NCBI RefSeq assembly: GCF_028476545.1
Contig: NW_026731687.1
Location: forward strand, 558,001 to 622,000
DNA from: Physella acuta
Lineage: Eukaryota > Mollusca > Gastropoda > Physidae
Direction: 5' to 3'
Length of the DNA: 64,000 bases
A program made the translations under genes and the position numbers. Below the pieces are notes generated by a model. That model had not been told where the DNA came from and did no database searches. It was given only the letters and a program-made list of their open reading frames with translations. Positions 1 to 8,867 of the stretch are shown piece by piece. Numbering within the stretch: the stretch's first letter is position 1; each line of letters begins with the position of its first letter.

Positions 1-1620
1 ATACTAAACAATGGTATCTCTGCAGCACACACAAGTGCATAATAATCTAAGTAATGAAATGAACTTTTTCTCACATCTGATCTTTAGCAACTTTAGTTAA
101 CATTTTTTAACAAATCGAAATGTAACTTACCATTAAATATTTTAAATGATCCATTCCTTTTGATCAATCACACGCAACAGCAGATAAAAAAAAACCACAA
201 AAAAAAACTAACGCCTTGAAGTTTTTCTCCCGCTGAAGAGACTTATGACATAAGCAAGACCATTCTGGATCCATGGCAATGTTTCCAGCCAACTACCTGC
301 AGCTCGCCAGGTGAAGAAGCGTGGGAAAACACCGTTCTGTTTACCACAAGAACGTAGGTATGAACAGGGTTGGTGGGGAGGGGGTCATTCTAAAGACATC
401 GGTGCCAAAAAAAATGGCGGGATGCTGGCATAGGGCCCGGGGAGGCGACGCGCACGTAAAGGTGTAAAGATAATATTATTTATCGGTAATTAGAATGGGC
501 GCTTCTTTGGAATCAAGCAGGGCTCGTAAAATATTGGGCAGTCGAAACAAGCGAAACGTCGAACAATGGGCAGCGCTTGAGGGCATACCACACTCGTACG
601 TCAAACACTGGGCACTGGGCAGCGCTAGAGGACATAACACACCCGCGAATGTAGAAGAACTTGAGTACAACTGGTCGAGATTTTATTGTCTTTATCACGT
701 AGTATTGGTGGTATAGTTTTTCGAGAGTGTGGTTCATATACCCACCAACTCAGAACATCAATGTAACAAACAACATATCAGATTGAACGACAGCACATCA
801 GATGTGAGTGACACCTTTAGCCTCCCCTCCAATTATACCAATAATGATGTCAACTTCTCTGCAACAAAATCAACACACACACACACAAAAACTTCACAGC
901 CCTCTTGTAGCGCACACCAGATTCTGATGTTGATAATTTGTGTTTAATGTAAAATTAGTTAATAAAAAACGTCAGCCTTTGCATTCTTTTGTGGTATTTC
1001 AGTTAAGTGCGGGGAATATCAAATTTCAAATACATTCCAGAGAGAAGGCATTGCCAAAGTTGTTTTATATGCACACACTTTTTTTTTAAGATTGATAACA
1101 GATGAAAAAAAACATCTAGTTTTTTTTTAATGGCGCCAACCTCACTTAAATCATCAAATGGTATCGATATTTGTAAATAGCAGGTGTGCTACAAATATAC
1201 CTACTCAAACATTTCATACACAGCGGCGTAGCCTCAATTATTCCTTCCTTTACAAACTTTAAGGCAGAATCTTAGATTACATCGCACATGTTCAAACATC
1301 AAAACCACGAGATTTCTAGTTCTGCTAGCCTACAGTTTTATTCTTTAATATGATTGTGTTTTGTGTTGGGTATTGATACAAACGGTATTGACATGCAGTG
1401 TAATGTAGCTTTAGATTAGGGTTGCGCATGTTAGTTTCGTGGTAATTTAAGTTATTTGGACTCTAATGGCGTGGCATCATATACTTTTAATTAAGAGTAA
1501 TATTTTGTTTTTATAAATACATTTTTTACTTGAAAAAATTAAAGACCCTTTGTGTAGGCCACAGGAATGTAAGGGAAATGAACGCAAAGTTAAGAAAACT
1601 TGAGAAAGTTGACGTTATGT
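1..1620. other. Intergenic DNA, no gene recognised
   Basis: AT-rich sequence with no open frame that looks coding. At about 565-655 two imperfect copies of a roughly 50-base segment (sharing TGGGCAGCGCT) lie side by side. CAGCGGCGTAGC near 1221 resembles the end of the small transposon family found at 3769, 6984 and 29998, but no partner end was found. Confidence 0.5.
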
Positions 1621-1624
1621 AGGC

Positions 1625-3066
1625 CCTAGTTGATTTAATGATTTAATGTAGACCCTAGTTGACTTAATGTAGACCCTAGTTGACTTAATGTAGACCCTAG
1701 TTGACTTAATGTAGACCCTAGTTGACTTAATGTAGACCCTAGTTGACTTAATGTAGACCCTAGTTGACTTAATGTAGACCCTAGTTGACTTAATGTAGAC
1801 CCTAGTTGACTTAATGTAGACCCTAGTTGACTTAATGTAGACCCTAGTTGACTTAATGTAGACCCTAGTTGACTTAATGTAGACCCTAGTTGACTTAATG
1901 TAGACGTTAGTTGACTTAATGTAGACGTTAGTTGACTTAACGTAGACAATAGTTGACTTAACGTAGACCCTAGTTGACTTAACGTAGACCCTAGTTGACT
2001 TAACGTAGACGTTAGTTGACTTAATGTAGACCCTAGTTGACTTAATGTAGACCCTAGTTGACTTAACGTAGACGTTAGTTGACTTAACGTAGACCCTAGT
2101 TGACTTAACGTAGACAATAGTTGACTTAACGTAGACCCTAGTTGACTTAACGTAGACCCTAGTTGACTTAATGTAGACCCTAGTTGACTTAATGTAGACC
2201 CTAGTTGACTTAACGTAGACGTTAGTTGACTTAATGTAGACGTTAGTTGACTTAATGGAGACCCTAGTTGACTTAATGTAGACCCTAGTTGACTTAATGT
2301 AGACCCTAGTTGACTTAATGTAGACCCTAGTTGACTTAATGTAGACCCTAGTTGACTTAATGTAGACCCTAGTTGACTTAATGTAGACCCTAGTTGACTT
2401 AACGTAGACGTTAGTTGACTTATCGTAGACCCTAGTTGACTTAACGTAGACCCTAGTTGACTTAACGTAGACCCTAGTTGACTTAATGTAGACCCTAGTT
2501 GACTTAATGTAGACCCTAGTTGACTTAATGTTGGTCCTAGTTGACTTAATGTAGATTCTAGTTGACTTAATGTAGACCCTAGTTGACTTAATGTTGGTCC
2601 TAGTTGACTTAATGTAGATTCTAGTTGACTTAATGTAGACGTTAGTTGACTTAATGGAGATCCTAGTTGACTTAATGTAGCTCCTAGTTGACTTAATGTT
2701 AATCCTAGTTGACTTAATGTTGGTCCTAGTTGACTTAATGTAGACCCTAGTTGACTTAATGTAGACCCTAGTTGACTTAATGTAGCTCCTAGTTGACTTA
2801 ATGTAGCTCCTAGTTGACTTAATGTAGATCCTAGTTGACTTAATGTAGACGTTAGTTGACTTAATGGAGATCCTAGTTGACTTAATGTAGCTCCTAGTTG
2901 ACTTAATGTAGCTCCTAGTTGACTTAATGTAGACAATAGTTGACTTAATGTAGATCCTAGTTGACTTAATGGAGGTCCTCGTTGACTTAATGGAGGTCCT
3001 AGTTGACTTAATGTTAGTCCTAGTTGACTTAATGTAGGTCCTAGTTGACTTAATGTAGGTCCTAGT
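1625..3066. repeat. 21-bp minisatellite, about 68 copies
   Basis: Tandem copies of a 21-base unit (TTGACTTAATGTAGACCCTAG and variants). Variants such as GACGTTAG, GACAATAG, GGTCCTAG and AGCTCCTAG are ordered: a block at about 2634 recurs at about 2844 (10 units on) and another at 2530 recurs at 2593 (3 units on), so blocks of units have been duplicated. The right end near 3066 is more divergent than the left end near 1640, where units are nearly identical. Because 21 is a multiple of three, one minus-strand frame stays open throughout. Confidence 0.97.
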
Positions 3067-3179
3067 GAGGTATAGAGGAGCAACGTAAAGAGGATGGGGT
3101 AGTCAGGAGATATTGTATGGGGAGTAAGGGCTCGGGAGTCTGGAGAGAAAATGTTTGGGGTACTCAGACGTGACGTCAT
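1635..3179 (-). other. 514-residue open frame of heptads (LGSTLSQ)n, probably not a gene
   Basis: The minus strand of the 21-bp minisatellite reads as an unbroken frame of 514 residues, nearly all copies of the heptad STLSQLG, after a 45-residue non-repetitive start (MTSRLSTPNIFSP...). The frame is open simply because the unit length is divisible by three and this frame contains no stop. No splice site, Kozak context or poly(A) signal singles it out, and the unit variation includes changes with no evident protein constraint. Leucines fall at fixed heptad positions, so a product would be amphipathic. I treat it as a by-product of the repeat. Confidence 0.3.
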
Positions 3180-3768
3180 CTATAAACTGAAAGGTAAGGC
3201 GATCGGGGGATTTAAAGAAAGGGATCAGTTAATTCAAAGAAAGGGATCGGTGGAATAAGAGATATATTCTGTGAGAGCAGTCATTTAATCGTCGAGTTGA
3301 GAAATCTAGGAACATGTGGGGGGCGTGAACTTGAATTTGTCCACGGAGAGCTGTCCGCTGTAAGAGTGAAATGACCCACATCTCTCCTAGAAATTACATG
3401 ACAATTAGCAACTTTAAAAAATAAGGGAGACAACTTTTCAAGACAGCCATAACCAACAGTTTTACCCTTGAACCCATCCACATCCTGCCACCAGATGACG
3501 TAACAAAATTTCAAAACCCCTTCTTAAAAGGACGTCACAAATACTCTTGTCTTTATCCTTTGCGTCGTTAAAAAATCCATGATGCAATTTTAATGATGCA
3601 ATTAACGTCGAAATTCAGTTTCAAAATATATTTTTAATGTAAAAAAAATATCGTCACACTAACTGAACTACCCTCGTCACAAAGGTCCGATTCTTCTCCC
3701 CCCCCCCAGAATATTGTCAATTTTCTGCCAATTTTCTGCAAGTGCTTGTCTGTGAGAGTCTACGGAAG
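3067..3768. other. Intergenic DNA between repeats
   Basis: No gene, RNA or complete element seen. A ten-base C run lies at about 3700. Confidence 0.4.
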
Positions 3769-4032
3769 CAGAGGCGTAGCGAGGGGGGGGGGGCGGATCC
3801 GGGTGACACCATTTAGGGGTGACACCAAGGCAAAAAATAGCAAAATATATAGAGAAAAACTTGAAGGGGGGGGGGTGCAAATCGACAGTTTGAGGGGGGT
3901 GCAAAATCAAAAGTTTGAGGGGGGGGTGCAACGAAAACTTGAAAGTTTGTCCCCGGGAAGGGTCGCTACGCCTCTTGGGGGTGACACCATTGAGTGCCGC
4001 ACCGGGTGATACCCGACCTCGCTACGCCACTG
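3769..4032. mobile_element. hAT-like MITE, CAGAGGCGTAGCGA family (copy 1)
   Basis: Begins CAGAGGCGTAGCGAGG and ends CCTCGCTACGCCACTG, an inverted pair. It is flanked by the 8-base near-duplication TACGGAAG (3761-3768) and TATGGAAG (4033-4040). CAG...CTG ends with 8-base target duplications are typical of the hAT superfamily. The interior has G-runs and repeats of a TTGAGGGGGGTGCAAA-type motif, plus a second internal copy of the right end at about 3961. No coding capacity; related to copies at 6984 and 29998. Confidence 0.8.
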
Positions 4033-4922
4033 TATGGAAGTACAACCTCTCGAGTTGAATTTGAATTCATCTCGCTTGAATTTGAATTCATCGCATTTGA
4101 AATCATCCCGCTTGAATTAAGATATCTTACCTCTAGATTAGACCACTAAGAATAAACAATAGCTGTAGTAGTAATCCAGAATTTACGAGAAAGAAATGCT
4201 ATGCTAGTCTTAAATTTGTCACTCAAAAAGCGATTACAGAGCACACATACACACAAACACGTCATTATAGGGCACACACGAGCATGAATACAAGTCATTC
4301 AATCGCCGTGTAATGTGTTGTTTACATCACACGGTCTGTTCATGTTTACTTCTAGATCTAGTAAATGATTCAACAGATATAAAGAAATCACGTGACCTAT
4401 GGGTTAAACATTTCTGTGTTGTCTCCATTTTTCCCAAACATTTAAAATAACATTTTTCGGCAGCTTTTTTTGTGTGTGTAAAAGAGTTGAAAGCAAAGTG
4501 TTGAGTAAGATTATGAGATAGGATGCTATATTGTACCTGTACGAAATTCAGGCGGAGGTCAATTTCCCACGGTCTAAGCACCACAGGTAGAGAGATGAGA
4601 ATAAGGGGGGGGAGAACAGTGGCACCTGGTGTAAACAGTCTTTTCGTGAGTGGCCCACTCTATGCCAGGTCATTTCGAGGGAGGAATGAGTAGTTCTTGA
4701 ACATGACTGCTTGTAGTTACTATGTTGTTCTAGAACATGATTGCCAGTTCTGAAGTCTGAAATATAATTGTGTTCTTGGTATACTGGTACATCACGGTAC
4801 AAGGTACATGCCACTTGCTGGCAGAAATGATGTAGGATGCAGTCTTTAAACAAACATTTAGATCAATGTTCCATTTGTTTTGATAAGTGGGGTACTATAC
4901 AGTTTGGCGGGTTAGAAAGGTA
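4033..4922. other. Intergenic DNA, no gene recognised
   Basis: Short open frames on the minus strand (4327-4853) have no recognisable similarity or codon character. GCCCACTCTATGCCAGGTCA near 4654 resembles GCCATTCCATGCCAGGTCAC near 30905, suggesting a shared old repeat. Confidence 0.4.
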
Positions 4923-5366
4923 ATCTAGGTGTGGTAGTTTTGTGTTGGTGGGGTTAGGGTTGGGTGTGGTAGTTTTGTGGTGGTAGGGTTAGGGTTGGGT
5001 GTGGTAGTTTTGTGGTGGTACGGTTAGGGTTGGGTGTGGTAGTTTTGGTGGTAGGGTTAGGGTTGGGTGTGGTAATTTTGTGGTGGTAGGGTTAGGGTTG
5101 GGTGTGGTAGTTTTGTGGTGGTAGGGCTAGGGTTGGGTGTGGTAGTTTTGTGGTGGTAGGGCTAGGGTTGGGTGTGGTAGTTTTGTGGTGGTAGGGCTAG
5201 GGTTGGGTGTGGTAGTTTTGTGGTGGTAGGGCTAGGGTTGGGTGTGGTAGTTTTGTGGTGGTAGGGCTAGGGTTGGGTGTGGTAGTTTTGTGGTGGTAGG
5301 GCTAGGGTTGGGTGTGGTAGTTTTGTGGTGGTAGGGCTAGGGTTGGGTATTGTAGTTTTTTGTAGG
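4923..5366. repeat. 35-bp G-rich minisatellite, about 12 copies
   Basis: Units contain GGGTTAGGGTTGGG followed by TGTGGTAGTTTTGTGGTGGTA. Rightmost copies carry a C (GGGCTAGGG) that marks a homogenised block. Each unit includes two telomere-like TTAGGG-type words and several G-runs on the plus strand, so G-quadruplex formation is plausible. Not coding. Confidence 0.95.
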
Positions 5367-6160
5367 GAGGGCTAGGCTATATAAATTCTATTTCGGTCAA
5401 GGGAGAGTGGGGGGTGAGGTAGCCGAAGAGTTGCGTGGAAGAAGCTTGCACAGAAGTTGCATTTTAAATTAAGTTAAATCGTAACAAATAGCCATTCCAT
5501 ATAATCAGTGTTTCTTTCAGACTTTTTTCTCCGGGGGGAGGGGGGGGATTTGGTATTGGGGGGGGCGACTATATATATAAATTTAATTTCGTTTGGGAGT
5601 GGGGGCGGTTAACTTACTTCGGGGAGGGGGAGGGGCTGCATATAAGGCGTAGACGTACACCATCCTTGCAATAGCAACACGTAATGAATACTTGAAGTTG
5701 CATCATTGACCACGTGCTATGTGTGACAGCCTCGAAGTCAAGCGCTTATTAAAATATTGCAGTTCTAAACCGCAAACGACCAGAGGAGAACTAGAATCTA
5801 GATCTACAGATCTACTCGAAAGCTAGATCGAAATCTACGCGACCTCACAACATCACCAATTAAGTATTTCCTCGGAGCCTTGTGATACAACATAAACATT
5901 TGTCGTTAAGGCTGCATGCTGTCCGCCTACTAATGTAAGCTCTTAATAAATGTTGGTCTCTAGACTAGATCTAGAATCTAGATCTAGACCTAGATCTAGA
6001 TCTGTAGTAACTGTAGTATCATAGTCTGTCTTTTCACAGGTTACAAGATTGAGATGGTCATGACATAGACCCATTTCTAGATCTAGGTCTAATTTATATT
6101 TATATCTAACCCACGGTTAACAAATAGGTTATGTCGAAAATTACTTTCTATGTGATAGAT
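5367..6160. other. Intergenic DNA rich in CTAGATCTAGAT palindromes
   Basis: Contains G-rich stretches (5530-5640) and, from about 5790 to 6100, dense AGATCT/TCTAGA words that recur throughout the window. No gene or RNA seen. Confidence 0.4.
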
Positions 6161-6704
6161 CGGTAATCTATCGTTTTGGGTACGTAAAATCGCCCGCGGC
6201 TATTTATGTACGAAAACGTTACCTCATTGTCAAGGCTTTAATAGAAGTAAATTGTCGTACTTTTGTGTCAAATATTATAGATAAATGAATAATAAACCTA
6301 AATCAATGGCTAAATATATCGATATAGGCCAGAAATTAACTTTAAACAGCAGTGTCTGAGAGCAAGATTTGCTATGTAAACAGCAGCCATTTGTAAAATA
6401 GAGTGGCTTCCCCCTGAATCTGGCGCTAAAAGCTTATAAAAATTAAACTTAGACAAGATGGCTGCTATAGTAAATGAGCATGGTTGCATCTGTTGGAAAC
6501 ATCGCTAGACTTCATTTATTACGGGAAAGTTTTAATTCAATTGTTTAAAAACAGGTACATAAATGAATCAAGGAAACATTTTTGAATTTTTTAAAACATA
6601 AATCCTCCCCAAAATGTGAAATAATTATTAAAATGTAAGGAGTCACCTGTTTTTCACATTACAAATCGCGGGCGATTTTACGTACCCAAAACGATAGATT
6701 ACCG
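6161..6704. mobile_element. MITE-like element with perfect 38-bp terminal inverted repeats
   Basis: Positions 6161-6198 and 6667-6704 are exact reverse complements (starting CGGTAATCTATCGTTTTGGG). Both sides carry ATAGAT (6155-6160 and 6705-6710), a possible 6-base target duplication, though the local AGATCT richness makes that weak. The 468-base interior has no open frame. The superfamily is not assigned. Perfect ends suggest recent insertion or an arm-correcting process. Confidence 0.8.
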
Positions 6705-6947
6705 ATAGATCTATATCTAGATGATTTATTTAGTTAGATTTAGATCTAGATCTAGAATATGAATCTAGATCTATAGAAAGATTGTATAGATAGCTTTAGA
6801 TCTATTAATTTTAACGAATCATTCGTAGCTCTACTACTTGTGTATTTGTAACAAAGGAGAGTGCATAGTTTATAAGTTTATCATAAATCTCTTTAAATCC
6901 TGAGCTTGCATTTTTTTCCCTTTGATTACAATTTACATCTAGATCTA

Positions 6948-8330
6948 CATGTTGACGTCATGTTGCCATCATTAATTACCCGTCAGAGGCGTAGCAACCC
7001 TTCCGGGGACAAACTTTCGATTTGCATCCCCCTCAAACTTTTGATTTGCATCCCCCCCCTCAAACTTTTGATTTGCAACCCCCCTCAAACTTTCAATTAC
7101 TTTTTCCAACCCATTTTGGCGCCCCCTAAGGTCGGCGCCCGGGGACATATGTCCCCTCCCCCCCCCCCCCCCATCGCTACACCTCTGTTACCCGTAGACA
7201 TTAAGATATTTGATTACCCCTAGAAGCCCTAGATGTTACCATCTGATTACCTCTAGAAGTTACCATCTTTAATTACCCCTAGATCTAGATGTTAACATAT
7301 TGTATTACCTTTAGAAGTTACCATCTTTAATTACCCCTAGATGTTAACATAACTTATTACCTCTAGAAGTTACCATCTTTGATGACAGCAAGATGTTGCT
7401 ATCTTTGATTACCTCTAGATCTAGATGTTGCTATCTTTGATTACCTCTAGATCTAGATGTTGCCATCTTTGATTACCTCTAGATCTAGATGTTACCATCT
7501 TTGAATACATCTAGATGTTGCCATCTTTGATTACCTCTAGATCTAGATGTTACCATCTTTGAATACATCTAGATGTTGCCATCTTTGATTACCTCTAGAT
7601 CTAGATGTTACCATCTTTGAATACATCTAGATGTTGCCATCTTTGATTACCTCTAGATCTAGATGTTACCATCTTTGAATACATCTAGATGTTGCCATCT
7701 TTGATTACCTCTAGATCTAGATGTTACCATCTTTGAATACATCTAGATGTTGCCATCTTTGATTACCTCTAGATCTAGATGTTACCATCTTTGAATACAT
7801 CTAGATGTTGCCATCTTTGATTACCTCTAGATCTAGATGTTACCATCTTTGATTACCTCTAGATCTAGATGTTGCCATCTTTGATTACCTCTAGATCTAG
7901 ATGTTGCCATCTTTGATTACCTCTAGATCTAGATGTTACCATCTTTGATTACCTCTAGATCTAGATGTTGCCATCTTTGATTACCTCTAGATCTAGATGT
8001 TACCATCTTTGATTACCTCTAGATCTAGATGTTGCCATCTTTGATTACCTCTAGATCTAGATGTTACCATCTTTGATTACCTCTAGATCTAGATGTTGCC
8101 ATCTTTGATTACCTCTAGATCTAGATGTTGCCATCTTTGATTACCTCTAGATCTAGATGTTGCCATCTTTGATTACCTCTAGATCTAGATGTTACCATCT
8201 TTGATTACCTCTAGATCTAGATGTTGCCATCTTTGATTACCTCTAGATCTAGATGTTACCATCTTTGATTACCCCTAGATGTTGCCATCTTTGATTACCT
8301 CAAGTTGTTACCATCTTTGATTACCTCACA
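6948..8330. repeat. 32-bp/26-bp minisatellite with CTAGATCTAGAT core
   Basis: The 32-base unit is GATTACCTCTAGATCTAGAT plus GTTACCATCTTT, with GTTGCC/GTTACC alternation. Between about 7470 and 7830 it forms a regular 58-base dimer with a 26-base form (GAATACATCTAGATGTTGCC...). A unit-like GTTGCCATCATTAATTACC lies left of the MITE at 6984, so the array once continued there. Not coding. Confidence 0.95.
6984..7187. mobile_element. hAT-like MITE, CAGAGGCGTAGC family (copy 2), inserted in the 32-bp array
   Basis: Starts CAGAGGCGTAGCAACC and ends ATCGCTACACCTCTG. It is flanked by a perfect 8-base target duplication TTACCCGT (6976-6983 and 7188-7195), which belongs to the minisatellite unit it entered. 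The interior repeats a CCCCCCTCAAACTTTTGATT-type motif three times. No coding capacity. Confidence 0.88.
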
Positions 8331-8792
8331 CATACACTTTAATGCCATGAAGTAGAGGCACTTCACACTTAAAATGAATCACAAGAATACATTGTTTTTG
8401 AGAATGTATTGCCTTCCTTGAACATGTAGTTTTGTTGTTACTACCCTGTAACATTTTCTATTTAGCTGCCACAAAATTGTTATAGAAAACAGTTAAATCA
8501 GTGTGTAAAACCTTGTAGTCGTTTATTTTTGTAACTTTGACTGTATAATTCAATACTTCAGCTTAAAATGAACTTTTAAATTACTTTTTTACACCTTTTT
8601 TGCTCCCCCTTGGGGTCGGCATCTGGGGCTGCCGCCCCACCCGCCCTCCCCTAACTGCACCACTGAGAATAGTGCCAGCTTATGAAATAGGTATCTTGTA
8701 AAGATGTTAAATATGCATGTGTATCACCACTTCTTGTTGAATTAAATTGAGAGTGGTCTACAGTAAATCTTTTTTTTTCTCTTTACTTACAG
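8331..8792. other. Upstream region of the mTERF-like gene with a MITE fragment
   Basis: 8590-8665 resembles the right half of the CAGAGGCGTAGC elements (GGGGTCGGCATCTGGGGCTG... ending CACCACTG) without a left end. The pyrimidine tract and CAG at 8770-8792 form a strong 3' splice site for the following exon, so an upstream exon is expected but was not located. Confidence 0.45.
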
Positions 8793-8867
8793 ATACCAAA
8801 AGGATACAACTTTGTTTTATTAAACTACACCACACAAAAAATACTAAATAGTCAGCAATACTCAAGA

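Noticed and set aside
495-947. Two short plus-strand frames and overlapping minus frames near the left edge
   Set aside because: No recognisable domain, codon bias or splice context.
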